Under the pieces are notes generated by a model, which had not been told where the DNA came from, ran no database searches, and saw only the letters and a list, made by a program, of their open reading frames with translations. The translations under genes and the position numbers were made by a program. 63,745 bases of DNA from positions 1 to 63,745 of the forward strand of contig JASAOO010003444.1 in the NCBI GenBank assembly GCA_030849075.1. Reading direction: 5' to 3'. Shown here one piece after another: positions 1-10,004 of the stretch. Positions within the stretch are counted from its first letter, which is position 1, and the number at the start of each line of letters is the position of its first letter. This stretch comes from Zelonia costaricensis (lineage: Eukaryota; Euglenozoa; Kinetoplastea; Trypanosomatida; Trypanosomatidae).

Positions 1-626
1 GCACCCGCCACCCCAGCAAACGCCTTCGCCGTCGTGGCCCACTTCCACCGCCGCGCGCGCGCCGTCGACAGGAGCAGGGTGACAGATCCCGGCCAACCGG
101 ACAGCGAAACGCACAACCCCCCCCCCGACGCTCCACAACGGACGATAACCAGGAAAACGCCCCCCCCCCCACCGTTCGCTAACCTGCGCTGGGGTGGATG
201 TGCAAAACCCGGTGGAACCGGACACATTTAGTGGTTGCATTCGCTCGTTGCCACCGATCCGATCGCCAACCTGCCCCACCCGTGGTCACCTGAGGCGTGG
301 CCGGCCCCATGAGGATGTGTGCTTCGACGCGGCTTTAAAAAGCAGTAAAACGGGTCCAGCTTGATCCACACGCTGCGCGCTCCGCAGTGACAGGAACTAA
401 CAGTGGCAGTTTCTTGCACGACTGCCGTCCGTGCTATTTGCGCTTGACTCGTTTTCACCTTTCCCTCTCTCTACTCTGGTTGTCGCGCTTCTTCCCTTAT
501 TGGCGAACCATCGGCACATCAGCCTACCCCTCTCAGGTGCTACAGGGGTGATCTTCGCCGTCAAGCACACAGCAGTCTCAGATTGTGAATATCTGAGTGT
601 TCATATACCCACACAAGCGCGACAAA
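1..626 (+). promoter_or_regulatory. upstream region and 5' UTR of the first gene
   Basis: No convincing gene is visible. There are C-runs near 117-126 and 162-171. A pyrimidine-rich tract at about 452-498 is followed by AG dinucleotides at 521-522 and 535-536. These are the expected polypyrimidine tract and spliced-leader acceptor for the gene starting at 627, giving a 5' UTR of roughly 90-105 nt. The acceptor is inferred from the pattern alone. Confidence 0.45.
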
Positions 627-2480
627 ATGTTTGATCCTCGTAGCTACATCGCCCAGGTCGCCGGCATCAAGTCGCACGAGCCTGCTGTGGCGACGCTTCC
701 GTCTTTCTTTGAATACACGTCGCGACTCATCTTCCTGGAAAAGGAACAAGAGCGACTGGCCAAGAGAATCGCGGAGGAGCGAAGCGGGTGGAAGTCTGTC
801 AAGATCGACTACGTCGATTCCGAGTACACCGTGCACTACTGCGCTGACGGTGGCAGTGACGTTGTCGAGGCTCTGAAATCCGCCGTCGCTGACGTCGCCG
901 AAGAAGTTCGCTCAGTGGAAAGCTCATTCACGTGCTTTGCAGATGGGGTTCGCGAAGCCAGGGAGTCGTCAGCAAGCTGGGGTGGTGTCACGGTGATGAA
1001 CAGCGGCAATCCAGCGGACAAGCTCTATTCGCGCGACGTGTTCCTCGGCTCGCAGCTTCAGCAGCGGTTTGCAGCGGCGACATCTTTCGCTGCCGTGCTG
1101 CTCGAGCGTGGTGGGTTTTACTATTTAGTGAAGGGCGAAGGGTGCACGGTGCCGATTGTTGCCCGGACAGACCCCGGTGGCGAGCCGGTGCTTTACGAAG
1201 GCGTGCAGCTTGACGCGGAAGAGCCACGGTTCTGCAACTCGATCGTCCGCGCCGGTCGCGAACACAGCAGCCAAAGCGTTGTCACCGTTGTGGGAAGCCA
1301 AGGCACTGGCGGCGCCGCTACCTTGATGGCCGCGGAAGCAGCGACGGACGACTGCGGGCTGGAGGCAGTGCTGCGTTTGTACACAGACCACGGTGCGGTT
1401 GCTTGCGTGTCGTGTGTGTACGGTGACGGAACGGGGTTCCAGTACGAAAAGCCCGCGACGCAGCACGAAGATTGCAGCCATGACAGTGCTCGTACACACG
1501 AAATTGTCGCGCACCGTGCACGCGTGATTCGCGGCAGCAGGAATGCGGATGCCATGCACTTGCTGTTGGCCGATGCCAACCTGACGCTCTCTGAGGACGC
1601 GAGGAAGCTGGAGGCAGCGCTGCGGGCGCCAATTCTAGTGGCGACGATGCGGACACCAAACGGCCCGTCGTATTTTGAGGTGCTGCCGCGCGTTTTGGGT
1701 CTCGGGGACTGCCGCGGCTGGATGCTGCTTGCTGTCGAGCGGGACAGCGCGCTGTACAATAACGTTTACCGAAAAGGGGACAGTATCGTCCTTTACGAGT
1801 TCGCCGACGCGGATCTGTGGGCAGCGGGCCCGCCTCGCCAGTGGCTGCCCGCGGCGAGTTGCTCAGAGCTGAAGACGGTCGCCGGTGCGTTTCCCGTCCC
1901 TCGTGACGCGGGCGAGTACAGTGCCGTGGTGTTCACAACGGAGGCGAACCACGGCGCCGGAGACAGCGCTGTGCTGGTGGGTCGTGTGGCTGAAATCCCC
2001 AAGGGGCAGTGCGTCGAACGGGTTTGGGCACCACCCTTCGCCTCCGAACTGCCGCGATTCAAGTTCACGCCATTCATTTGCAGGCTCGTGCATCGCGAGT
2101 ACGGGCCGATTGGCGTGGTGGGTTACGGCTTCACGGTTTGTAGTACGGCTCCTATGCTCTGCGTGGCGCTGCTCCCCGTGCACGTCACAGAAGTGATTAC
2201 GGCGCAGACAGATGTCGATCCTGCTGCGGTGCTGTACTTTTTGCGACAAGAAGCAGAATTGTTCACGTCTTCCACGTATCCGGAGTTCACGGAGCAGCTT
2301 CCGCTGCCGCTCCGTGAGTTTGCGCAGCGCAAGTCCACGCTCGTGGCTGCGGAGCTCACGTGCCGTCTTCTGCACTTGCAGCCTCTTCTGGAACACTCCA
2401 CAGTGCTTGCTGTGTTGTCGGTAAGCCACGTTTCGTACGACGGGACCGAGCTTCTCCAGTTCCCTTCTGAGAATTTGTGA
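627..2480 (+). CDS. hypothetical protein, 617 aa
   Basis: I do not recognise this protein. The frame is open from 597, but the codon there is GTG. The first ATG, at 627, sits in an A-rich context (gacaaaATG) and is taken as the start. The N-terminal segment at residues about 28-50 is rich in Leu, Glu, Lys and Arg and could be a short coiled coil. The remainder looks globular and mixed alpha/beta, rich in Val, Ala and Gly, with scattered Cys. I see no signal peptide, transmembrane helix or catalytic motif. GC-rich codon use over more than 600 codons, and a pyrimidine tract plus AG at about 521-536, support a real gene. It is probably a kinetoplastid-specific conserved protein, but that is inference. 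Confidence 0.85.
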   Translation: MFDPRSYIAQVAGIKSHEPAVATLPSFFEYTSRLIFLEKEQERLAKRIAEERSGWKSVKIDYVDSEYTVHYCADGGSDVVEALKSAVADVAEEVRSVESSFTCFADGVREARESSASWGGVTVMNSGNPADKLYSRDVFLGSQLQQRFAAATSFAAVLLERGGFYYLVKGEGCTVPIVARTDPGGEPVLYEGVQLDAEEPRFCNSIVRAGREHSSQSVVTVVGSQGTGGAATLMAAEAATDDCGLEAVLRLYTDHGAVACVSCVYGDGTGFQYEKPATQHEDCSHDSARTHEIVAHRARVIRGSRNADAMHLLLADANLTLSEDARKLEAALRAPILVATMRTPNGPSYFEVLPRVLGLGDCRGWMLLAVERDSALYNNVYRKGDSIVLYEFADADLWAAGPPRQWLPAASCSELKTVAGAFPVPRDAGEYSAVVFTTEANHGAGDSAVLVGRVAEIPKGQCVERVWAPPFASELPRFKFTPFICRLVHREYGPIGVVGYGFTVCSTAPMLCVALLPVHVTEVITAQTDVDPAAVLYFLRQEAELFTSSTYPEFTEQLPLPLREFAQRKSTLVAAELTCRLLHLQPLLEHSTVLAVLSVSHVSYDGTELLQFPSENL

Positions 2481-3560
2481 ATAGTGGGATGGTCGACGAA
2501 AGAAGAAATTCTGGTGCTCATTTTTTTTTTTGCTGCTGTGCGCCGTCTTTGAGCGGAAGAGGTGCGACAACCGCTTTTTGAGTTGCGCGTGTCTTTTGTT
2601 TCTTCGCGTTCGCCGTAGGACTTATTGCCACGGGTGCGCCTGCCATGTAAACTAGTCTCGTGTTCTTCATCTTATACACCCGTCGTGCTCGTAGGTGCTT
2701 GTCATGGAAGGAACACGGCATAGAGCCGCCTCGCTGCTGCCGGTCGCGCGTGCGCTACGTTGGCGAGAAATGCCTCACGCTCTCTCGAGAGCGCTGCTTC
2801 GGTTTTTATATTGTTTCCTATTGTTCTCTCCTTCAAAGAGCTCTTGAAAACTGCCGCAAGGACTCTAAAATGCACCCCTTTTTTTTGTGCCAAGAACCGA
2901 ACTGTGATGGAGGATCGTGCTTCTCTGCGCCAACAAAAGAGAAGGGCGCGCACCCTAGAGCTGATTAAAGGCAAAAAGAAAACAAGCTAATGCGGTTTCT
3001 CGCGCGGCAAACCGGACAGTGTGCGGAGTGTGCCCCACTGGCACACGTTTCCGAGTGGCGGACCGTGCCTGCTTGCTCCAAAAAAAAAAAAAACTCTTCA
3101 ACAACTTCACTCCCCTCTTCCTTGTCGCGTGCTTTACACTCTTTTTTGTCTTTCTGTCGTGGGCTCTGTTTTCCTCGTCGGTGCACCGACCGGGCTGGAA
3201 ACCGCGCAGCACAGCGATCCACAAAAACAAAAAACGCGGGGATAAATCTACTGACCCGCAGAATCAGAAGAAAAGAGAAGCTTGATCTAAGTGTCGCTTG
3301 AATTTCAAGTTCTCGCTCCGTACGTAGCTGTATCTGTTTCTCTCGAACGGACAAGGTCGAGAGCTCTTGGAGAGAGAGTGCCGCTGGACAGGCGTCTTTG
3401 CGGCGCGTGGATTTCTCGCTACGGCCGGACACGAAGAACCAACGGCGCTTGCTATCGGCCTCTCTGGAAGCGAAAAGCGCTGTTTCCTTCTCCAGCTCTG
3501 GCACGTGGGCCCTGCTCGGTGAGTTTTCGTCTTTGTAGAGAGCGGTAGTGTGGGAGCAGG
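2481..3560 (+). promoter_or_regulatory. intergenic UTR region
   Basis: No gene is seen. A T-run lies near 2520-2531 just after the stop codon and an A-run near 3080-3092. A long pyrimidine tract runs from about 3094 to 3178, and the next AG is at 3208-3209. That AG is the likely spliced-leader acceptor for the following gene, giving a 5' UTR of about 350 nt. Several short open frames here are low-complexity and not gene-like. Confidence 0.45.
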
Positions 3561-4868
3561 ATGTCGGTCGACTTTCTCAACGCGATTGAGCGGGCGCGGC
3601 TGCTCGACGCGCTGTTTGACAACACCTCGTCGTTTGGCGTCTTGGCGAAGAAGTTCAAGGATGGCTTCCAGTCGTCGCGCTACGCTGCCGTCTCGTGCGA
3701 AATCGGCCAGATGTGCAAGGAGTTCGTGGCGTCGGCGGAGGGCACCGGGCTGATCGGCGCCCTGTACGTGGTCGACTACATGCGTAAGCAGGACAGCGTT
3801 GCGGCGAAGTCGACCTTCTACAGCGTTCTTATAGAGCTGGAGCGGGCGATCCGGCGCGACATGTTTGTTGTGGAGCAGATCAAGTACACCACAAAGGAGT
3901 CGAAGGAGAATAAGAAGAGTATGGAGGCGACTCGCGCTGAGGTGTTCCGGATTCACTGCGCGGCCAAGGTGTTCGCGTTCCAGCTTCTCGGCGACGCGGT
4001 GGCGGAGGACGAGAAGGCTGTCTCGTACGCGGCGAAGAAGCAGGAGTCGATCGACGAGGCGCTGGCTGCGTGGGAGAGGGGGAGCATGAAGATAAAGGAG
4101 CCAATGGCCGACATCGAGCACTGCTGGGTGGTCGAGCACGAGAAGCAGCAGTGCGGTTCCCTGTACGAGACGGCAGCCGTCTTTGACGAGCAGCCGAACA
4201 AGGTGTTTGCGCTGTTGTTGCCGTCCGTTGCGGCAAAGCTGCCGATGCTTCCCATGCAGGACGGCGAACTGCGCTATCTGCTGCCGGGAAAGTCAGCGAT
4301 GTTTCTCTTCGACGGCGCCGCGCCAAGCGAGGCGTGGGCTGAGGCGAAGCGGCTCTTGGCGGACGCCCGCAAGTCAAAGCTGCCACCCGCCAGTGAGCAA
4401 AAGGTGGTGCGCCTGATGACGGAGTCGCTCGTGTCGCGGCTCGGCGTGTCGCCGCAGCTGCTGACGGAGCTCGCGACGCACAACCCGGAGGTGTGTGCCG
4501 CGGTGCTGCTCAAGGCCCCGTCCGCCTCAGTTGGCGCTTTCATCCAGCTGCTCCTCAAGGGCAATATCCCCGACGAAAACATGCAAACGGTCTTGCTGCG
4601 CGCAGCCCCGGTGCTGCAGCAGGTGAACGTGCGCACTTTTATCGCGTCCATGATCTACAAGCTCAAGGAGAAGAGTGCGGCGTCATCTAGCGCGGCGGCG
4701 CAGAGCCTGGAGGGCTTTGCGCTCACGCTTCACCAGCTAGTGGTGAAGGCGGCCAAGGAGAACCGCGAGATCTTTATCGCCGACATGTTCCGCGCCGACC
4801 TTGAACAGCTCTTCCAGGCGAGCAGCAACCCGGAGGTGAAGAGCCGCTGGGAGGAAATGAAGCGGTAG
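3561..4868 (+). CDS. NOT11: CCR4-NOT complex subunit 11-like protein (CNOT11/NOT11)
   Basis: The 435-aa protein is mostly helical. Its C-terminal part, residues about 285-432, has the layout of the CNOT11 C-terminal domain (DUF2363): a stretch ending LLTELATHNPEV, then a VLLK segment, a helix pair around LLLKGNIPDENMQTVLLRAAPVL, and a final FIADMFRADLEQLF helix. In animals CNOT11 pairs with CNOT10 on the NOT1 scaffold and modulates mRNA deadenylation. Trypanosomes are known to carry a NOT10/NOT11 module. The N-terminal 280 residues are also helical, consistent with a scaffold-binding half. The protein should be cytosolic. The start at 3561 is the only sensible ATG (gagcaggATGtcg). The family call rests on pattern memory, so it is probable rather than certain. 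Confidence 0.65.
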   Translation: MSVDFLNAIERARLLDALFDNTSSFGVLAKKFKDGFQSSRYAAVSCEIGQMCKEFVASAEGTGLIGALYVVDYMRKQDSVAAKSTFYSVLIELERAIRRDMFVVEQIKYTTKESKENKKSMEATRAEVFRIHCAAKVFAFQLLGDAVAEDEKAVSYAAKKQESIDEALAAWERGSMKIKEPMADIEHCWVVEHEKQQCGSLYETAAVFDEQPNKVFALLLPSVAAKLPMLPMQDGELRYLLPGKSAMFLFDGAAPSEAWAEAKRLLADARKSKLPPASEQKVVRLMTESLVSRLGVSPQLLTELATHNPEVCAAVLLKAPSASVGAFIQLLLKGNIPDENMQTVLLRAAPVLQQVNVRTFIASMIYKLKEKSAASSSAAAQSLEGFALTLHQLVVKAAKENREIFIADMFRADLEQLFQASSNPEVKSRWEEMKR

Positions 4869-5887
4869 ACGTAGATATTGTCTTGCTGGCTTTGTGTTCG
4901 GCTCTGCGCGTGCGTGACTCTAGCCTCCGCTTCAGTTCTGTGTTTTTTTTTGTGTGTGTTCTCTGTTACTCGTTGCTCGTGGAGTACCTGTGGATGTGGT
5001 AGTTGTGTGCGTTCTCTTCTTTGTTTGTGGTTTGTCTGGTAGGTGTCCGTCGTACACCTTCTTTTTTTTTTTTCCCGGGCGCACGCTGGCTTCAGTTTGT
5101 GTTTTTGTTTCTCTGTAACCTCCCGTAATCGGACATGTGGCCCTCTTTGCTTCTCAATTCACGTGTTGTCCATCGCTTTGTGGTCTTTTGCTGTCGGGTG
5201 TTTGTGGTCTTGCTTGCACCAGGCATCCCCGGGAGCCCGTGTGCTCGCGTTGCTGTGTTGGCGCGTTTGGCGCGTCCAACTTGTTGTTCTACTTTCCTGG
5301 CGGGTCGGCTGCCTGGCGTGCGCGAATCGACAAACCAAATTGAAAGAGATGAGGTGTTTTGCAGCAGGTGCAAGCGGCAATCGCACTGGCAATTGGTTGC
5401 CTCGACGCCCAGCGCACCAGATTGCTCCAGCTAGAAAAGGGAGTTGGCAAAAGCAAACGAAAAGAAAAAGAAGACACTTGCGGGGAATGGCGCTCACTCT
5501 TCTGCGGCGTCTTAGCGTAGGCACGGAGCGTGGCGCTGAGGTGCAACGAACAGATACTTGCTCACGAACCGAAGAGTTGTGGATTGGCAGACGCGCTGTA
5601 GCCTTGTGCTCTTGGCGTGTGCGGGTCAGCTGCGCAAGAGGCCGCGGCTCACAACTTGCGCCTCCAGCGGCGCTGCCGCTCGAATATGTGCTATCACCCT
5701 TCGATTGCTCTTGCCACGTACTGATTACACACACCTTTTTTCTCCATGCGAATGGACTTTCTGCTCGTCCTGCGATTCCTTGGCAGCCACCGTTAGGGCT
5801 CTGGTGGCGACGCGGCATACTCTGGCGCGTGGGCCCCGGAACGCGGCACCGCATAGACACGAGAAGCCGAGCTGTGCTGCGGGTTGA
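4869..5887 (+). promoter_or_regulatory. intergenic UTR region
   Basis: A T-run near 5060-5073 lies about 190 nt after the stop codon. A second pyrimidine-rich tract at about 5733-5783 is followed by AG at 5785-5786, the likely trans-splice acceptor for the gene at 5888 (5' UTR about 100 nt). A 291-codon open frame at 5043-5918 crosses the region. It is Cys/Arg/Trp-rich, overlaps the next gene's start and is judged spurious. Confidence 0.45.
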
Positions 5888-6787
5888 ATGGACCGCGCAG
5901 CGCTGGCGGCGAGCGTGAAGGTGACGTTTGAATTCATCACTTCAACGACTGCTCACTGCTGCGCGGCTGCGGGAGCTGGTGAGGGCTCGGTAGACTTCGA
6001 TGCGGCCGAGCACGCGAGCGATGTAACGCCGACGGCGCAGCGGAGGACAGTGCTGAAGGTGTTCGACTACGATGCCGGCTGCACGCGTGTCTTCGGCGTC
6101 ACGTTTCCCGGTGACGCGATGATGGCGGCCGTGTACGAGGCCCTGCCGAACGCGACGGGTGCCAGCACCGGCGATGTCGTCTGCTTCGCGCCCGCTCCCA
6201 CCACTGGCGAGCACGCGCTGTGCGTGGCGTCGTTGCGGGTCCTCGCGACGTGCGATGCGGTGCCGGGGCTTTTCTTCTGTCAAAAGGCGGCCGCGCTGCG
6301 CCGCGGTGTCGCTGCTGCGTTTCAGTGGGTCGTGGTGCACCTGCTGGTGTGCGACTGCGACGGGAGCCTCTCTACTGGCCACATGCCAGTCGTCGTCCCG
6401 GTAGCAGCTGCACCGGCAGCGGCCGAGCAAGTGCGCAACGGGATCGCTGCGCTCTTTGACATGGGGGTCGAGTGCAGGGGGGTGCTGCGAGAGTGCCAAG
6501 TCGTCGGGTGCAGCGTCGAGGGCAAGACAATCCTACTGCGGGAGCCATGCGACGACGGGCCGGTGCCGGGGCACGTGGCGGTGCTCTTCAGTGCTGTCGA
6601 CGTGGGTGATGTCGTGCTCGTGCCCGAGCCGTGCGGCCGGCCGCTTCTCGCCACGAGGCGTACGGTTGTGCAGGCCGTGGTGGTGAGGCGGCGTGTCGAG
6701 GATGGTCTGGTGCTTTGCGATGTGCAGGAGGTTGACACCGATGCCCCGCTGGACGGGCTGAGCTGCGTGCAGCTTGTCCCCCTTTAG
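5888..6787 (+). CDS. hypothetical Cys-rich protein, 299 aa
   Basis: Family not recognised. The protein is rich in Val, Ala and Cys, with about 16 cysteines in 299 residues spread along the chain and including CC and CDC pairs. They do not form an obvious zinc-finger spacing. Alternating hydrophobic segments suggest a largely beta-sheet fold. There are no membrane helices, signal peptide or coiled coil. The ATG at 5888 is the first in frame, and a pyrimidine tract plus AG lies about 100 nt upstream. It sits between a deadenylase subunit gene and a ribosome-biogenesis gene, but neighbours in a polycistronic unit say little about function. Confidence 0.75.
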   Translation: MDRAALAASVKVTFEFITSTTAHCCAAAGAGEGSVDFDAAEHASDVTPTAQRRTVLKVFDYDAGCTRVFGVTFPGDAMMAAVYEALPNATGASTGDVVCFAPAPTTGEHALCVASLRVLATCDAVPGLFFCQKAAALRRGVAAAFQWVVVHLLVCDCDGSLSTGHMPVVVPVAAAPAAAEQVRNGIAALFDMGVECRGVLRECQVVGCSVEGKTILLREPCDDGPVPGHVAVLFSAVDVGDVVLVPEPCGRPLLATRRTVVQAVVVRRRVEDGLVLCDVQEVDTDAPLDGLSCVQLVPL

Positions 6788-7169
6788 CTTCTCAATGCTG
6801 CCGCTTGAGCCTATCAGGCAACTTGCCTCGAGTACAACACACAGAGACGCACGCAAGAGAAAAAAAAAAAAGTGCCTTTCATGCGCCGCCCGGGGTTGCG
6901 ATGTTGAGGGTGTACAGCCTCCACGCGGAGCTCGTGTCCCTGATACGGCGTCCCCCCACCCCCCCTACGTGATGTGCTCTTCTGCAGGCTTGCCTTTTGT
7001 TCGCGTCAAACTGCCTCTCTACACGTGCCTACACATGCCGCTCACTTCTCTTCTTCAAGCTACAAGTCTCCACTGAACCCGCGCGCACACTACCCACAAC
7101 AAACACGTGAAGGGAACAGCATTCCACTGCGCGACACAGTCAACCGACGCACCTTTTGACCTCGCGAGG
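6788..7169 (+). promoter_or_regulatory. intergenic UTR region
   Basis: This short spacer holds an A-run near 6859-6870, a C-run near 6951-6964 and a pyrimidine tract at about 7011-7057, followed by AG at 7058-7059. The AG is the likely spliced-leader acceptor for the UTP15 gene (5' UTR about 110 nt). Confidence 0.45.
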
Positions 7170-8624
7170 ATGAGTGCGGACTGGACGCTGCCGCTGCGCA
7201 AGGTGCCCGTCCACGCCGCCAAGGACCCTTCCGTGGCGTGGAACACGGTGCACCTTTGCTATGAGCAAACCTTCTTTGGCCAGGTGACGAGCCTGCGGTA
7301 CAATCACGCCGGCTCGCTGCTTGGCGGCACGTCAACGAACCAGTTCGCGCTGCTCCGTGTGCCGCAGACGGACGGCGTCGTGGTGAATGAGCAGACAGAG
7401 CGCAAAAACTACTCGGTGCGGTTTCGCGAGGACGACAAGCTGTACATCCAGGCAGTCGACCAGCGCGTCGTCGTGCGGTCGTCGGAGACTGCGTTTGAGC
7501 GGCAGTACGTCGGCCACTCGCGTGACGTTCGCGCCGCCGCCTTCATTGGGCGGCACAACTTTGTCTCCGCCAGTGACGATACGACGGTGAAGCTGTGGGA
7601 CCTCCTGAGCGACGACGACCTCGGCACGGCACGCGTGCACACAGACTACGTGCGGTGCCTGGAGCCGTTCTCGAGCGGCTCCTTCCTCAGCGGGTCGTAC
7701 GACCACCGCGTGAACCTGTGGGATCCTCGCACCGGCATGGACGCTCCGCTGCAGACGTCCGGCAGAGTCATTACCCAGGCGGTCGAGGCGCTGTGCTACG
7801 CGCCGAGCGAAGAGATCGTCGCCGTGGGGGCCGGCGACCGCGTGCTCGTCTTTGACCCTCGTAAGGGCCTGTCCACGCCGCTCTTTGAGGGCTCCTTTCA
7901 CACAAAGTCGGTCGTCGCGCTGGCCTACTCGCGCAAGATGCGCAGCCTCCTCACGGGGTCGCTGGACTGCCGCGTGAAGATGTTCGCGCTCGACGGCAGC
8001 GAGCTGCACTGCATCTCGAACAAGCGGTTCGAGCAGGGCGTGGCAGCCGTGGCTGTGCACCCCGCGTCGACCGAGTACGCTGTCGGCACGGTCACCGGCG
8101 AGCTGAGCGTGTACCGCTTCAAGGAGGCCGAGAAGGGCGCCGACGCGGGCGAGGAGGAGGAAGCTGCGGCAGCGGCGCTCATGCTGGACACGGCGAAGCC
8201 GCGGTCGAAGGAGCGCGTTCTGCGGGACAAGATGGCTGAGGTGCAGTTTCAGCTTGGCAGCTACCAGTACGGAAAGGCCCTCAAGACGGCGCTGTACTCG
8301 CGTCACCCAGATGTGCTCGTCTCGACCTTCGAGGAGCTGGTCCGCCGCGGTGCAGTCCACGTCGCGCTGAACAACCAGAATGACCGGACCGTCGTGCGCG
8401 TGCTGCGCTTCGCAACGGAGTACGTCGACAAGCCGCAGTTCACGGACACGATGCTCGTGGTGTTCGAGACCATCTTCGAGATCTACGGCGCGCATGTCGG
8501 CAGGAGCGTGTTCTTCCACCGCGAGATGTTGAACGCGCAGAAGAAGATTGGTGCGTCGCTGGCAGTGATGCAGCGAATGGAGCGGACGATGGGTGTGATG
8601 GAGATGATCGTGCACTCCGAGTAA
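7170..8624 (+). CDS. UTP15: U3 snoRNP-associated protein UTP15, WD40 protein
   Basis: The 484-aa protein is a nucleolar component of the t-UTP/UTPA subcomplex of the small-subunit processome, which acts in 18S rRNA maturation. WD40 repeats span residues about 50-335, with diagnostic segments such as SASDDTTVKLWD and SGSYDHRVNLWD. The C-terminal part, residues about 353-484, matches the UTP15 C-terminal domain: a QFQLGSYQYGKALKTAL helix and a long helical bundle ending near MERTMGVMEMI. An acidic insert (EEEE) joins the two parts. Length is close to that of yeast and human UTP15. The frame is open upstream from a GTG at 7107. The first ATG, at 7170, follows a predicted splice acceptor and gives a normal N-terminus. 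Confidence 0.9.
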   Translation: MSADWTLPLRKVPVHAAKDPSVAWNTVHLCYEQTFFGQVTSLRYNHAGSLLGGTSTNQFALLRVPQTDGVVVNEQTERKNYSVRFREDDKLYIQAVDQRVVVRSSETAFERQYVGHSRDVRAAAFIGRHNFVSASDDTTVKLWDLLSDDDLGTARVHTDYVRCLEPFSSGSFLSGSYDHRVNLWDPRTGMDAPLQTSGRVITQAVEALCYAPSEEIVAVGAGDRVLVFDPRKGLSTPLFEGSFHTKSVVALAYSRKMRSLLTGSLDCRVKMFALDGSELHCISNKRFEQGVAAVAVHPASTEYAVGTVTGELSVYRFKEAEKGADAGEEEEAAAAALMLDTAKPRSKERVLRDKMAEVQFQLGSYQYGKALKTALYSRHPDVLVSTFEELVRRGAVHVALNNQNDRTVVRVLRFATEYVDKPQFTDTMLVVFETIFEIYGAHVGRSVFFHREMLNAQKKIGASLAVMQRMERTMGVMEMIVHSE

Positions 8625-9323
8625 CCGCGGCACTTCTTGCCAGGGCGCACGTGTCTTTGTGTGTCTGTGTGCGTGTGTGGGTTTGTGTGCGTACCCGCGG
8701 CAAACAGAGAAAGAGGCGTGCGAGTAAGCGAGGATGACCGGATAACAAGGTAGTGCGCACGTATGTGTAGGCGCCTGCTCTGCTGTCTCCTCCCCTCCGT
8801 TTAATGAACGCAACTGCACAAGCGAAGCAGTTTGTGCCAAAAAGAAAAAGTACGACAAGACGGAGCCAGAGATAGCGGTTTCTGATTGCGTACGGTTCGC
8901 GAACACGCCCGATGCAGCGGAAAGCGTTGGCACGCTCTCCCTTCTTACTTGCGAGTGCTGTCGGGAAGCAGTTGTGTCACGGTGAGCCGGCGCGGCGCCA
9001 AGGTCGCGATCGAGCGCCGCCTCTGCCAACCCTCCCTCCCCCGCCTGCTTCGGGGATGTCAGCTGCCATGAGCTGCAGCGAGAACGTTGCGGCGGCTCGC
9101 CGGCGGCGTGATGGAAGTGGGAAAACAAGCTACTGCGTTCTTCTGGTCCTCGATACATTTGTTTGCGGTGGTGCGCTGCGGTGGTGAGCGCGTGCCTTGC
9201 GTGGGACAAAACGAAGGTCACCGCAACCCTCTCTAGCCCACTCCCGCACCGCTTTGCGCCGCTCTTCTCGCTTCACCGCTTCTCGCCGTCAAGCTTACCC
9301 TCGCGCTACCCACTCTCGGCACA
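8625..9323 (+). promoter_or_regulatory. intergenic UTR region
   Basis: No gene is seen. TG-rich sequence lies at about 8653-8690. A pyrimidine-rich stretch from about 9218 to 9290 is followed by AG at 9292-9293, the likely trans-splice site for the peroxiredoxin gene, leaving a 5' UTR of only about 30 nt. Confidence 0.45.
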
Positions 9324-10004
9324 ATGTTCCGCCGCCTTGCCACCACATCCTTGCTGAAGCGCGCACAGGCGCGCACCTTTGCGGCGACCGCGCCGCTGCT
9401 GAACCTGGACTACCAGATGTATCGCACTGCGACGGTTCGCGAGCCGGCGCCGCAGTTTGCCGGCAAGGCCGTGGTGGACGGCGCCATAAAGGAGATCAAC
9501 AGTAACGACTACCGGGGAAAGTACGTGGTGCTCTTCTTCTACCCGATGGACTTCACCTTTGTGTGCCCGACCGAGATTATCGCCTTCTCGGAGCGCCACA
9601 CCGAGTTTGAGGAGCTCAACACACAGGTCGTCGCCGTGTCGTGCGACTCGGTCTACTCGCACTTGGCGTGGGTCAACACGCCTCGCAAGAAGGGCGGGCT
9701 CGGCGAGATGCACATCCCGGTGCTGGCGGACAAGTCGATGGAAATCGCCCGCGACTACGGTGTTCTCATCGAGGACGCCGGTATCGCCCTCCGCGGGCTG
9801 TTCATCATCGACAAGGACGGCGTGCTGCGCCACTCCACCGTCAACGACCTGCCGGTCGGCCGCAACGTCGACGAGGCGCTCCGCGTCGTGAAGGCGTTCC
9901 AGCACACTGACGCGAGCGGCGACGTGATCCCGTGCGGCTGGACCTCGGGCAAGCCCACCATGGACACCGCAAAGGCGGGCGAGTTCTTTGAGCAGAACAA
10001 CTGA
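9324..10004 (+). CDS. mTXNPx: mitochondrial tryparedoxin peroxidase, typical 2-Cys peroxiredoxin
   Basis: The 226-aa enzyme reduces hydrogen peroxide, organic hydroperoxides and peroxynitrite with electrons from trypanothione via tryparedoxin. Residues 1 to about 25 are Arg/Ala/Thr-rich without acidic residues, a mitochondrial import presequence. The peroxidatic cysteine is C81 in FTFVCPTE and the resolving cysteine is C204 in VIPCGW. The Ile-Pro-Cys form is the known mark of the mitochondrial rather than the cytosolic (Val-Cys-Pro) enzyme. A GGLG motif is present, as in overoxidation-sensitive peroxiredoxins, but the classical C-terminal YF motif is replaced by GEFFEQNN. The mitochondrial Leishmania enzyme is also known as a chaperone. 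The start at 9324 supplies the complete presequence. Confidence 0.95.
   Translation: MFRRLATTSLLKRAQARTFAATAPLLNLDYQMYRTATVREPAPQFAGKAVVDGAIKEINSNDYRGKYVVLFFYPMDFTFVCPTEIIAFSERHTEFEELNTQVVAVSCDSVYSHLAWVNTPRKKGGLGEMHIPVLADKSMEIARDYGVLIEDAGIALRGLFIIDKDGVLRHSTVNDLPVGRNVDEALRVVKAFQHTDASGDVIPCGWTSGKPTMDTAKAGEFFEQNN

Noticed and set aside
5043..5918. 291-codon plus-strand frame
   Set aside because: It starts in a T-run, is rich in Cys, Trp and Arg, overlaps the next gene's start and covers the predicted splice signals.
7332..9221. 629-codon open frame on the minus strand
   Set aside because: It lies over UTP15 and its spacer. GC-rich third positions of the real gene keep the opposite strand open, and the product is a His/Arg/Leu-rich shadow without domains.
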